The notes beneath the pieces were generated by a model, which ran no database searches, was not told where the DNA came from, and saw only the letters and a list, made by a program, of their open reading frames with translations. Shown here piece after piece: positions 1 through 8,709 of a stretch of 64,000 nt of DNA. Origin of the DNA: Verrucomicrobiia bacterium. GTDB lineage: Bacteria > Verrucomicrobiota > Verrucomicrobiia > Limisphaerales > JADLHS01. The DNA is taken from the NCBI GenBank assembly GCA_026125285.1, contig JAHCLO010000007.1:1-64000 (forward strand), in the 5' to 3' direction. How positions within the stretch are numbered: the first letter of the stretch is position 1; every line of letters begins with the position of its first letter. The translations under genes and the position numbers were made by a program.

Positions 1-18
1 TTTTGGCGGGACAGCCGC

Positions 19-948
19 TCAATTGGAGCGATATTCCGACAGGCGGTCAACTCGGCGTGCCATCTCGCTCGTGTATTGGCGACCGAGAGTCTCCCTGTGG
101 CAATGAATCCACTCGGTTAACTTGGTTGCGCCCAGTGGAGGAGTATCCACACAGAGCCGACTTTCCATCAGCCCTCGTATCTCCTGGCGCGTGATCACAA
201 CATCATGCACGATCAAACCGACAAGGCGACAGGCCCAGTAACCAAGCTCAGGCGGAACTCCGACAACAGGCCGCTTCAAACCCAGTGATCGCCTGACTGT
301 TTCCACCAATTCACGATACGTGAACGTTTCTGGTCCTATGGCGTTGACGATTTCACTCCGGTCACTGGCGGCTTTTTCAACGGCAGCAGATGCCAAGTCG
401 TCCACGTAAATCGGCTGGAGCTTGTATTGGCCAGTTCCGAACACGCCAAATACCGGAAGGTGGCGCAGCGACCAAGCGATGTTATTGATCAGAACGTCCT
501 CCTTCCCGAACAAAACGGTTGGACGCAGGATGCAGTACGAGACACCCGCGGAAACAAGGTTTGATTCAAGTTCAGCCTTGCCGCGAAAGTACGGCAAGTC
601 GGAAGCACTGTCCGGATTGGTGATGCTTACGTGAACGATCCGACGAACTCCAGCGTCCTTCGCCGCCTGGAACAATATCTTCGTATTGGCAACTGCTTGA
701 TGATGGGTAAACAGTCGGTGATCGAATCGCACCCAGTAGGTGTTGATCAGCACTTCCGTGCCTCGAAGGGATTCGGTCAAACGCTCAGGCGCGTCAAAGT
801 GGAATGGGAATGCGCGCAACTTCTCCCCGAAAAGGTTGTTCCGATTCGGGGAATTTGTCAGGGTGATCACGCTGTGGCCCGCCTGAAGCAATCGCTGCGC
901 AATGTAGCGGCCCGAGTAGCCGAAAGCTCCTGTAACAGCGATGCGCAT
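19..948 (-). CDS. NAD(P)-binding Rossmann-fold epimerase-like protein (atypical SDR, NmrA/NDUFA9-like)
   Basis: The 309-residue protein opens with a Rossmann nucleotide-binding strand and glycine-rich loop (GAFGYSGRYIA, about residues 7-17). This is the pattern of atypical short-chain dehydrogenases related to NmrA and the complex I NDUFA9 subunit. A later segment (YCILRPTVLFG) matches the conserved region that follows the active-site helix in these families. No signal peptide or membrane span is seen, so it is probably cytoplasmic. The substrate cannot be told from sequence. It lies alone at the window edge and its stop codon is inside the window, so it is complete. Confidence 0.8.
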   Translation of the reverse strand: MRIAVTGAFGYSGRYIAQRLLQAGHSVITLTNSPNRNNLFGEKLRAFPFHFDAPERLTESLRGTEVLINTYWVRFDHRLFTHHQAVANTKILFQAAKDAGVRRIVHVSITNPDSASDLPYFRGKAELESNLVSAGVSYCILRPTVLFGKEDVLINNIAWSLRHLPVFGVFGTGQYKLQPIYVDDLASAAVEKAASDRSEIVNAIGPETFTYRELVETVRRSLGLKRPVVGVPPELGYWACRLVGLIVHDVVITRQEIRGLMESRLCVDTPPLGATKLTEWIHCHRETLGRQYTSEMARRVDRLSEYRSN

Positions 949-997
949 GGTTCAGTTCCATCCAGACTGGTAGCCAACCCGGGAACACGAATGGCGC

Positions 998-1504
998 TCA
1001 GGATGATGCCTCACTCGTAGCGCGTTTCGATGCAGTGTCTCTAACCGGCATCGGCCGACTTTGCATATTCGAGCGTGTGCTTGGCCGGACGCGCCGCCAG
1101 GCAAATTCCAAAGCCAGCGCTCCAAGAGCGCCTGTAATTGCACAGGCCAGACTCGCACTGGCGACATACGCTTCATCCTCGCCGGTCATCAAAAACTGGC
1201 CAAAAAACCAACCCAATCCAGCACCTACCGCCGCCGCCAATGCAAACGCAGGCAGATGATGTTTCAGTCTCGCCAGAGCCCAGAAAATCGGGGAGGAGAG
1301 AAGCACCAGCAAAACAATTTTCGCGCCGTAAAAGAGATATGAAAACAGCACACCAAACCCGAAAGCGAGTATCCCGCCAAAGTGGATTGATGAACCCAAG
1401 CCAAGCGTCAAACAGAGAAAAAGCAGCGCGCCAATGGCGGGACTTGCAAGAACAACCGCTAGGTGGATCAAAGCCACCGCTGTGAGGCCGCGCGACGTGT
1501 TCAT
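998..1504 (-). CDS. small integral membrane protein, about four hydrophobic spans
   Basis: A 168-residue protein starting at MNTSRGLTAV. I chose this start because its ATG overlaps the stop of the upstream small gene by 4 bases (ATGA), an operon-like arrangement. Hydrophobic stretches rich in A, L and G occur at about residues 8-35, 37-65, 75-95 and 105-125, and the tail is polar and basic. I recognise no family. Its coupling to a small cysteine-rich gene fits, but does not prove, an effector/membrane-immunity pair. Confidence 0.55.
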   Translation of the reverse strand: MNTSRGLTAVALIHLAVVLASPAIGALLFLCLTLGLGSSIHFGGILAFGFGVLFSYLFYGAKIVLLVLLSSPIFWALARLKHHLPAFALAAAVGAGLGWFFGQFLMTGEDEAYVASASLACAITGALGALALEFAWRRVRPSTRSNMQSRPMPVRDTASKRATSEASS

Positions 1505-1818
1505 TTGGCTTCGTTCCAAGGGTCGTGGCATTTTGCCAGTACCAACAACAAATCGCCAGCCCCAACGCCCACTCCGCCTGGCGGCAGTCCTTTCCACGGA
1601 TAGAACCCGCACGACGCATAGCAAGCCACGTGCGCCGAAAGTCGGATCGTCGCGCGAACGCTGCACCACTTGTTTTTGTACGTTGCCCCCTCGACTGCGA
1701 CTAAACAGCGGGCTACGCACTGCGCCTTGTCACTCCAGTCATACTTCTCCATGAAACCATTACATACCTTCTCAGCGTGAGCCGGGTATGGGTCGGGTAT
1801 CAGCTTGCAATTGCACAT
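1501..1818 (-). CDS. small cysteine-rich protein of unknown function
   Basis: A 105-residue reading frame with nine cysteines. Its stop overlaps the next gene's start by 4 bases, the main reason to think it is real. An internal ATG (MEKYDWSDKA) is another possible start. There is no signal peptide and I recognise no domain. The composition, rich in C, W, A and G with a glycine-rich run near the end (GLPPGGVGVGAG), resembles C-terminal modules cut from larger polymorphic-toxin proteins. That is only a resemblance. A repeat and a transposase remnant lie just upstream. Confidence 0.35.
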   Translation of the reverse strand: MCNCKLIPDPYPAHAEKVCNGFMEKYDWSDKAQCVARCLVAVEGATYKNKWCSVRATIRLSAHVACYASCGFYPWKGLPPGGVGVGAGDLLLVLAKCHDPWNEAK

Positions 1819-1822
1819 GCAC

Positions 1823-1863
1823 GTAAAGGGGTCGTAAAGGGGTCGGTCATAAAGGGGTCGGTC
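1823..1863. repeat. short tandem repeat of an AAAGGGGTC-type unit
   Basis: Three near-copies of a GTAAAGGGGTC(GGTCAT) unit lie in tandem immediately downstream of the transposase remnant. Similar GGGGTC repeats are commonly seen beside REP-associated tyrosine transposase genes, so this is probably the decayed end of that element. Confidence 0.6.
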
Positions 1864-1878
1864 AAAAGTATTGTCATA

Positions 1879-2298
1879 TCACGTTTTGCCTTTTGGCTTG
1901 GTCCGATGTGGCTTCTTCCGATTCTGCCAATACAGCAAATGTTGTAAATGCCCGCGCGTGCCCATCTGCAACCGCCGGGCAATCCATTTCAATGACACCG
2001 TCGTCTCCTCCCGCAGCCGGCTTGCCAGGCGCACCTTGAATTGATCCCCTTTGCGCCGCTCCGGCAACGCCTTCTCCTCCCACCCCTGGCGCTTGAGTTC
2101 CTCCGCCACGATCCGCTCGGCCTTCGCTTCCGCCGATTCCCGCAGTTCCTCTCCGTAATGCCAGCCTCCGGCTTGTGCGCCCACCTGCGCCAACAGTTCC
2201 TCCTTGAGCGCCTTTTCTCCGAAAAACCAGCCCCGACGGATCGGCTTGTAGTCGCTTCGGTCCTCCGCCCCGCGCCGCGCCTCCAAAACTTCTTCCAA
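1879..2298 (-). pseudogene. C-terminal remnant of a REP-associated (Y1-type) transposase
   Basis: The encoded 139 residues match only the C-terminal accessory region that I associate with verrucomicrobial REP-associated transposase-like proteins. They comprise RRGWFFGEKALKEELL, then the EAKAERIVAEELKRQGW helix, then a helix-turn-helix-like TVSLKWIARRLQMGTRGHL near the end. The N-terminal HUH domain with its catalytic tyrosine is absent, and upstream frames are broken. This is therefore a dead fragment. The adjacent GGGGTC repeats support the assignment. Confidence 0.65.
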
Positions 2299-2339
2299 CC
2301 GTCTCCGAAAAGCCGGCTATTGTAAAGAATCGTCGCATC

Positions 2340-2440
2340 TTCGTCCTTTCAGGCAATTGGCCACGGTATGCCGACACCCCATCTGCAGGCGGCCCGCCAT
2401 CCAATCCAACGTCATCACGGTTTCGCATCTTGGCCCACAA
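2340..2440 (-). pseudogene. second, frameshifted remnant of a related transposase C-terminus
   Basis: Reading the minus strand gives TVMTLDWMAGRLQMG and, after a one-base frame change, CRHTVANCLK. This is the same terminal helix motif as in the fragment at 1879-2298, but diverged. It marks a second decayed copy. The surrounding 2299-2755 stretch holds nothing else I can recognise. Confidence 0.45.
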
Positions 2441-2755
2441 GCCCATTCCTGACTCAGTATGAAATCGCAAATCTTCACACGCACTCCAAGCGGAGCGGAA
2501 GAATTTCAGACCCAAGCCGTGTTCTCGATTCTCCCGCCCTGACTCAACGCCCGGATTCACGATCCTGCCAACCGCATCTTGGCAAGAGTGCAATCCATTT
2601 TGCTGGCATCCATGGTCGGTATGGATTGGCCGGGCAAAAAAGGTTCATGGGTTGCCAAAACTGGTGGAGCAGCAAAACCGGCACCCTGCCAGTCTGACAA
2701 CACGGACTGGCGATTATGCTCCGGGTAGGGAAAAGCTGGGGCCGGTTCGCGAATT

Positions 2756-3250
2756 GTGAATTCACTGGCAAGCTTGATTACGGAACATCCCTTTTTGACC
2801 GGGATGAGGCCGGCGCACTTGGACGTGTTGTCCGCGTGCGCCATGCAAACGCAGTTTGCCAAGGATCAATTGATCTTCCGCGAAGGCGATCTGGCCAACC
2901 GGTTTTATTTGATCGAGAGCGGCTCGATTGCCCTCGAATCGCACGCGGACGACGCGCACCGGGTCCTGATCCAGACGGTTGGCGGCGGTGAGGTTCTGGG
3001 GTGGTCGTGGTTGTTTCCGCCGTATTACTGGCACTTTGATGCGCGCACTTTGCAGCCGACCAAGGCGGTGTTTTTCTATGGCACGCGTTTGCGGACGCAG
3101 TGCGAGGAAGATCATGATTTCGGTTACGAACTGATCAAACGCATGGCGTCGGTGGCGATCCGCCGGCTGCAAGCGGCGCGCGAACAGATGGTGGAATTCT
3201 ACGGCCATTCGGAACGATACACCGCCGGAGGGCCGGGTAAATTTGGGTAG
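2756..3250 (+). CDS. cyclic nucleotide-binding domain protein
   Basis: A 164-residue protein consisting essentially of one cNMP-binding beta-barrel of the Crp/PKA-R type. The early helix HPFLTGMRPAHLDVL, the LIFREGDLANRFYLIESGSI strands and a GGGEVLGWSWLF turn correspond to that fold, followed by a long C-terminal helix. There is no DNA-binding helix-turn-helix, so it is shorter than CRP. It probably senses a ligand and acts on a partner. The start is GTG, and the next methionine is at residue 17. A PocR/AraC regulator gene follows on the same strand. Confidence 0.75.
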   Translation: MNSLASLITEHPFLTGMRPAHLDVLSACAMQTQFAKDQLIFREGDLANRFYLIESGSIALESHADDAHRVLIQTVGGGEVLGWSWLFPPYYWHFDARTLQPTKAVFFYGTRLRTQCEEDHDFGYELIKRMASVAIRRLQAAREQMVEFYGHSERYTAGGPGKFG

Positions 3251-3420
3251 GGCCAGCGAAGCAAGCAGTCAGAAATCGCAGGCGGGCTGGATACAACTCC
3301 AGCGGCAGCCGGGTCAAAGCAGTCTAAGGGATTCCCTTAGACTGGGTAGAGTGGTGTGCCAATCCACAATCGGGGGAAGTCTGGATTGTTACGGAAGGCG
3401 CATTAACTTAATTTGCTGCC

Positions 3421-4458
3421 ATGCAAACAACATTTGCTAGGCAGACCATCGAACCCACCACCGTCGCCACCTTGCCCGCCCGCGGCGGCGGGGCGATCAC
3501 CGGCACCCTGACTTCGGGAAACGGCGTGATTGCCCGGACGCGAGAGGGCGCCAAACCCAGAAGCCAGGCGATGAACGGAAATGGGACCAAGGGATTGATT
3601 GAGGCCCTGATGAATTCCAGGATTTATCAGGACTACGAACGCGCGTTCTCGGAAACCACCGGCCTCCCCATCACCTTGCGTCCGGTGGAAACCTGGCAAT
3701 TACCCCACCACGGCAAACGCAACGAAAGCCCGTTCTGCGATCTGATGGCCCAGAAAAGCCGCGCCTGCGCCGCGTGTTTGCAGGTTCAGGAGAAGCTTTG
3801 CGCCAGTTCCGTTCATGAAGCGCAAACCGTAGCCTGTCCCGTCGGCATGTGCGACACCGCCGTGCCGGTGCGCTTGGGCGACCGCCTGATCGGTTTCCTG
3901 CAAACGGGCCAAGTCTTCCGCAAGAAACCCTCCTCCGCACAATTTGACCGCACTGCCAAGCTCGTCGCCGAGTGGGGCGTGAACGTGGACCGCAAGAAAC
4001 TTGAATCCGCCTACTTCCGCACCCGGGTAGTTTCTTCCAAACAGCACGATTCGGTGGTCAAACTCCTGACAATTTTTGCCCAGCACTTGTCCATGTTGAG
4101 TAATCAGGTGTTGGTGCAGCACGAGAACGCCGAACCGCCCGTCATCCGGCGTGCCAAGGAATACATCCAGGAACATCAAGCCGAGGAAATCTCGCTGGGG
4201 CAGGTCGCCAAGGCGGTCAACACGAGCACCTTTTACTTCTGCAAAATGTTCAAGAAGATGACCGGCATCAATTTCACCGATTACCTGTCGCGCGTGCGGA
4301 TCGAGAAGTCCAAAAACCTGTTGCTCAATCCGAACCTGCGCGTGAGCGAAATCGCGTTCGAAGTGGGATTTCAATCGCTCACTCATTTCAATCGCGTGTT
4401 CAAAAAGGTCTTGGGCCAGACCCCCACGGAATATCGCGCACAACTCTTGGGATGCTAA
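3421..4458 (+). CDS. AraC-family transcriptional regulator with PocR sensory domain
   Basis: A 345-residue regulator. After a low-complexity leader (residues 1-50) comes a PocR-type ligand-binding domain, marked by the cysteine clusters FCDLMAQKSRACAACL and CPVGMCD. The C-terminal 100 residues are a double helix-turn-helix AraC domain (ISLGQVAKAVNTSTFYFCKM, then the second helix pair ending FNRVFKKVLGQTPTEYR). PocR domains are known to bind small hydrocarbon-type ligands. An internal ATG at 3571 (MNGNGTKGLI) just before the domain is a plausible alternative start. The gene stands alone, so its targets are unknown. Confidence 0.85.
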   Translation: MQTTFARQTIEPTTVATLPARGGGAITGTLTSGNGVIARTREGAKPRSQAMNGNGTKGLIEALMNSRIYQDYERAFSETTGLPITLRPVETWQLPHHGKRNESPFCDLMAQKSRACAACLQVQEKLCASSVHEAQTVACPVGMCDTAVPVRLGDRLIGFLQTGQVFRKKPSSAQFDRTAKLVAEWGVNVDRKKLESAYFRTRVVSSKQHDSVVKLLTIFAQHLSMLSNQVLVQHENAEPPVIRRAKEYIQEHQAEEISLGQVAKAVNTSTFYFCKMFKKMTGINFTDYLSRVRIEKSKNLLLNPNLRVSEIAFEVGFQSLTHFNRVFKKVLGQTPTEYRAQLLGC

Positions 4459-4662
4459 AGGCGGGAACGCGTCGGCTGGGGAGAGCGATTCGCGGAAAGT
4501 GATTCGTAACGCCCGCACAACAAAGGGACGAAAGGTTGGGGACTCCATCCTGCGCGGGTTTGTCAGCACTGGTTAACCGGTAGGATTCAAGCCCGGCTGT
4601 CAGGGGATCGGGAGGTTCTTTGCGATCGCCGCACGTTTGTGGAATAATTGGCCCGGCGGACA

Positions 4663-5166
4663 ATGCATACACTCGCACCACCGGATTCACATCATCTCAA
4701 CGCGGCTTTCGGCTGGCTGGGTCTGGGGTTGCGCACGGAAGCGCAGGCAGAACTGAACTTGATTTCACCCGAGCAGCAACGGCATCCCGACGTCCTCGAA
4801 CTGCGCTGGGATATTCACGCGACGGAGCGACGATGGGACGCCGCCCTGGACGTGGCGCGCACATTGATCGAACGCGCTCCGGAGCGTGTGTCGGGCTGGT
4901 TGCATCAGGCCTACGCCTTGCGGCGTGTGCCGGACGGCGGTTTGGAGAAAGCCTGGAGCGCCCTCAAGCTGGCGGCTGGGAAGTTCCCACAGGAGTCGTT
5001 GATTGCGTATAATCTCTCCTGTTACGCCTGTCAGATGCGGCAACTCGACGAGGCCCGTATGTGGCTTCAGCGCGCCATTCGGCTGGGCGGACGGGAACAC
5101 ATCAAGGAGTTGGCCTTGGATGATTCGGACTTGGAATCCTTGTGGCCGGAAATTCGTGAGCTGTGA
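4663..5166 (+). CDS. tetratricopeptide-repeat protein
   Basis: A 167-residue, all-helical protein with TPR-like helix pairs across its length, for example HPDVLELRWDIHATERRWDAA and LIAYNLSCYACQMRQLDEAR. There is no signal peptide or membrane span. I chose the ATG at 4663 (MHTLAPPDSHHLN) over an in-frame TTG 15 bases upstream. TPR proteins hold partner proteins; the partner is unknown here. It is convergent with rsmB. Confidence 0.7.
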   Translation: MHTLAPPDSHHLNAAFGWLGLGLRTEAQAELNLISPEQQRHPDVLELRWDIHATERRWDAALDVARTLIERAPERVSGWLHQAYALRRVPDGGLEKAWSALKLAAGKFPQESLIAYNLSCYACQMRQLDEARMWLQRAIRLGGREHIKELALDDSDLESLWPEIREL

Positions 5167-5232
5167 TGAGCATATCCGATGGTGACCGAATGTCGCAGTC
5201 GTTTCAGTGGCCATCCAATTGGTTGCTACCCA

Positions 5233-6579
5233 TCAGGTCCGCCGCAGTCTCGCCACAAAGGCTCCGTCCACCGCCTCGTTGAACGGCAGTAACTCGCGCT
5301 GGTGCTCCAGTTTGAACGCGCCTTGTTCCTGGAGGAATTGGGCCACCACGCCGCCATTTTCCTCCGGCTCCAAACTGCACGTACTGTAAACCAGCACGCC
5401 GCCCGGTTTCAGCAGAGCGGCGGTTTCGCCCAGCAGCTTCCTTTGGGTGGCGACGAGACGTTCGATTTCCTCGGGCCGGACGCGCCAGCGTAGGTCCACG
5501 CGCCGACGCATGACGCCGGTATTGGAGCAGGGAGCATCCAGAAGAACTTTATCAAAGTGCCGGCGGTTGCCGGGCCGCGCCAATGGGAGCGATGTCTCAG
5601 TCCCGGCTGGCCGCGTCGCGATGCCAATTTCATTGTCGAGCAGGACGGTTTCAACACACGTCACGCCCAGGCGGGCGCAGTTCTCGTGAACCAGCTTGAG
5701 CCGCTCAACCGCAACATCCGCGGCCACGATGTGGCCTTCGTTGCGCAACCGTTGCGCAATATACGTCGTCTTGCCACCAGGCGCCGCGCACGCATCGAGA
5801 ATCAACTCACCGGGCCGGGGATCAAGTTGCTGCACGGCGAGCAAAGTGCCGGGGTCTTGAATGTAGAATGCGCCTTGCTGGAAACTCGGCAGGCGCGACA
5901 ACGGTGGATGCGACCTCAGTTCGAACGCCAGATTCTCCTCGCACCAGTCGCGGCGGATGAAATCATACTCCACGTTTTCCGCGCGCCATTGCGCCACCAA
6001 CTTCGCGGCGTCCGTCCTGAGTGTGTTGACGCGGGCGCAGGTTGCGGGCGGGGTATTGTTCCATTCCAGCAATTGCCGCGTGCGCTCGTCGCCCCACCGC
6101 TGGCGCCATCTTTCCACGAGCCATTCCGGGTGGGAATAGCCCAGCGCCGGATGAGTGGTTTTGAGTTCGGCCAGCAACTGTTTTGTGGCCGCCAATTCCC
6201 GCAGATAGCCGCGCAAGACGGCGTTAACGAAGCCGGCTTGCGGGCCAAAACCAGCTTGCTTGGCCATCTCCACCGTTTCATGCACGGCGGCGTGTTCGGG
6301 GATGCGATCAAGCCAGAAAATCTGATAAAGCCCGAGTCGCAATGAATCCTGCAAAGCGGCTTTCTGCGTGCGGCCCTGGGTTTTACGGGCGATGAGCCAG
6401 TCGAGCGTGGCCTGCCAGCGGACGACGCCATAGACCAATTCCTGGCACAATCCGCGGTCGGCGGGCGTCAATTTTACCCCCGTAAGCGCGTTTTCGAGCA
6501 GATTTTCAACGAATTCAAGGCCCGCGCATCGGCGTTGCAGGACGCGTGCCGCAATTTGTCTTGGATTTTGACCGCTCAC
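5233..6579 (-). CDS. rsmB: 16S rRNA cytosine-967 C5-methyltransferase
   Basis: A 448-residue protein with the two-part layout of RsmB. The N-terminal NusB-like helical domain begins RQIAARVLQRRCAG. The C-terminal SAM-dependent methyltransferase domain has the SAM loop DACAAPGGKTTYIAQ, motif IV DAPCSNTGVMRRRVDLRW and the catalytic-cysteine motif YSTCSLEPEENG. Both cysteines of the m5C mechanism are present. The length is normal for the family. The gene is divergent from the GreA-like gene, with only 52 bases between them. Confidence 0.92.
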   Translation of the reverse strand: MSGQNPRQIAARVLQRRCAGLEFVENLLENALTGVKLTPADRGLCQELVYGVVRWQATLDWLIARKTQGRTQKAALQDSLRLGLYQIFWLDRIPEHAAVHETVEMAKQAGFGPQAGFVNAVLRGYLRELAATKQLLAELKTTHPALGYSHPEWLVERWRQRWGDERTRQLLEWNNTPPATCARVNTLRTDAAKLVAQWRAENVEYDFIRRDWCEENLAFELRSHPPLSRLPSFQQGAFYIQDPGTLLAVQQLDPRPGELILDACAAPGGKTTYIAQRLRNEGHIVAADVAVERLKLVHENCARLGVTCVETVLLDNEIGIATRPAGTETSLPLARPGNRRHFDKVLLDAPCSNTGVMRRRVDLRWRVRPEEIERLVATQRKLLGETAALLKPGGVLVYSTCSLEPEENGGVVAQFLQEQGAFKLEHQRELLPFNEAVDGAFVARLRRT

Positions 6580-6631
6580 TGAGTTTAATCATGCCATGCT
6601 GCTGACTGGACGCGAGAATTAACGGATTTAT

Positions 6632-8575
6632 ATGAGAGAAGAATTTGAGAAGATCGCGGTGGCCGGAAAGATCGAAGGCCGACATATCGAACCGTTGATT
6701 CATCTGACGACAAGCGGTTACTGCATGCATCGCAGTTGGGGTTTCGGACGGATCAAGACGGTGGACACGGTCTTTGCGCGCTTCACGATTGATTTCCCAA
6801 ACAAGCCGGGCCACACGATGGACCTGGCGTTCGCCGCCGAATCACTCCGCCCCATCTCCAAGGATCATGTGCTGGCGCGCAAAGCCGCCGATCTCGAGGG
6901 TTTGCGCCAGATGGCGGCGCTGAATCATCTCGATCTCATCAAGCTGGTGTTGAACAGCAACGGCGGAAAAGCCACGGTGGATCAAATCCAGCAGGCGCTG
7001 GTGCCGGATATCATCCGCGATGACTGGAAGAAGTGGTGGGAAACCGCCAAACGCGAGATGAAGAAGGATGGCCACTTCCAGGTGCCGCTCAAGAAAACCG
7101 AGCCGGTCGTATATCAGACCGAGGAGGTTTCATTGCAGGACCGGTTGCTCGGAGAATTCCGCGCGGCGAAAGGGTTGAAAGCCCGGGTTGCGGTGGCCAC
7201 CGAACTGGTCAAGAACAGCGACGACCTGACGGATAAACCGGCTGCGGCCGCCGAGGTGATTCCCGCGTTGAACGCCGAGATCGCCACGCATCAGCGCACG
7301 CAGCCAGCCGTGGCGCTGGAAGCGATCTTCGTCCGGGACGACTTGCGGGCCGCCGCGAACCTGCCCCCCGCCGAGGGCGAACTCACTGCGGCGCTCCTCT
7401 GGGCATCGGAGGCCAAGTTCGCGGTATTGATGGAAATGCTGCCGGCGGCCAAACACCGTCGTGCGCTGGAATCATTCAAAGCGACGAACCCGGAGCACTG
7501 GTCCGATGCCGTGCGCACGTCGCTCAATTCGGTTTCTGCCCGGCTGTGCCGGGAATTCGCCAGCTTGCTGATGCAGGAGGGCAAGACCGCCGAACTCAAA
7601 GAAACCCTGGCCCGGCTCATCAGCCAGCATAGCGCCAGCAGCGAGTTGCTGCTCTGGTTGGGCAAGGATCGCAGTGATACCTTCGCCGACATTCTGGGGC
7701 CAGAGGTGTTCCGCGCCATGCTCACCGCGATGGAACGCGACCAGTTCAACGAGAAACGCTCCAACCGCCTGCGCGAATTCGTGGTGGACGATCAGTCGCT
7801 GCTGGCGGACCTGACGGCGGCCGCCGATTTGGAGGTCATCAAGGACCTGACGCGCACCCTGCAACTTTCGTCGGTGTTTGACGACATGGACAAACGCTCG
7901 CTGCTCGCGCGACTGGTCAAAAGTCATCCGGCGGTGCAATCCCTCGTCACCGGTGAACAAACCAAGCAGGAAGCCACCCTCGTGGTGTCTTGGGAGAGTC
8001 TGGAACGCCGGAACAGCGAGTACCGCGAACTGGTGGACAAAAAGATTCCCGCCAACTCCAAGGAAATCGCCATCGCCCGCAGCTATGGTGACTTGAGTGA
8101 GAATCACGAGTTCAAGGCGGCCAAGGAAATGCAGGGCATCCTCAAGAAGCGCAAGGCGGAACTCGAAATCCTGCTCTCCCGGGCGCGCGGAACCGACTTC
8201 GCCAACGCCCGCACCGACGTGGTGAGTATCGGAACGGTTGTGACTGCCTTCGACTTGGAGGAGAACGTGGTTGAGACTTTTACGATTCTGGGCGCGTGGG
8301 ACTTCGACGCGGACAAGAACATCATCAGTTATCTCACCCCCGTGGGCCAGGCGCTGCTCAACCGCAGTGTTGGGGAGGTCGTCGAATTTGAACTGCACGG
8401 CGCACAGCACCGCCACCGCATTGACCGGATTGAACCTTACGCCGCGTCGGAGCTGCCGGCGCCCCCAACGATTGCGGAAAGCCGCAGCGCAGAACCACCG
8501 ACCCCGAACGCGCCCGCCGCCGAGTCGTCGCCAGTCGAAGCCAGTGGCGAGAATCCCGTCCCGTTCTCTGCTTAA
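6632..8575 (+). CDS. long GreA/GreB-family transcription elongation factor-like protein
   Basis: At 647 residues it is about four times the length of E. coli GreA. The last 180 residues carry the Gre pattern: a coiled-coil (YRELVDKKIPANSKEIAIAR, then YGDLSENHEFKAAKEMQ with the acidic tip D and E) and a C-terminal FKBP-like domain (VSIGTVVTAFDL to VGEVVEFELHGAQHRHRI). Residues 1-460 are mostly helical, with a conserved-looking SWGFGRIKTVD segment near residue 37. Long Gre proteins are known in related phyla. The role of the N-terminus is not known to me. The Gre domain implies rescue of backtracked RNA polymerase. Confidence 0.8.
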   Translation: MREEFEKIAVAGKIEGRHIEPLIHLTTSGYCMHRSWGFGRIKTVDTVFARFTIDFPNKPGHTMDLAFAAESLRPISKDHVLARKAADLEGLRQMAALNHLDLIKLVLNSNGGKATVDQIQQALVPDIIRDDWKKWWETAKREMKKDGHFQVPLKKTEPVVYQTEEVSLQDRLLGEFRAAKGLKARVAVATELVKNSDDLTDKPAAAAEVIPALNAEIATHQRTQPAVALEAIFVRDDLRAAANLPPAEGELTAALLWASEAKFAVLMEMLPAAKHRRALESFKATNPEHWSDAVRTSLNSVSARLCREFASLLMQEGKTAELKETLARLISQHSASSELLLWLGKDRSDTFADILGPEVFRAMLTAMERDQFNEKRSNRLREFVVDDQSLLADLTAAADLEVIKDLTRTLQLSSVFDDMDKRSLLARLVKSHPAVQSLVTGEQTKQEATLVVSWESLERRNSEYRELVDKKIPANSKEIAIARSYGDLSENHEFKAAKEMQGILKKRKAELEILLSRARGTDFANARTDVVSIGTVVTAFDLEENVVETFTILGAWDFDADKNIISYLTPVGQALLNRSVGEVVEFELHGAQHRHRIDRIEPYAASELPAPPTIAESRSAEPPTPNAPAAESSPVEASGENPVPFSA

Positions 8576-8600
8576 CAAGCGCCTTGGGTGCGGAGGACCA

Positions 8601-8620
8601 AGCGGCAGTCCCCTGCCGCT
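8601..8620. repeat. REP-like perfect hairpin between the GreA-like gene and argH
   Basis: AGCGGCAG, a 4-base loop, then CTGCCGCT. No T-tract follows, so this is more likely a small palindromic repeat than a terminator, although it lies just after the stop codon. Confidence 0.5.
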
Positions 8621-8709
8621 GCCGCCGGGCTGACCCAACTCCCTCAACGGGCTGCAATTGAGAGTGACTTATCGCAGCTTCCGGCGCACATTCGCTGCGC
8701 TTGAACCGT

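Noticed and set aside
8601-8620. Terminator of the GreA-like gene
   Set aside because: The hairpin is good but has no T-tract, and similar palindromes occur widely as repeats here.
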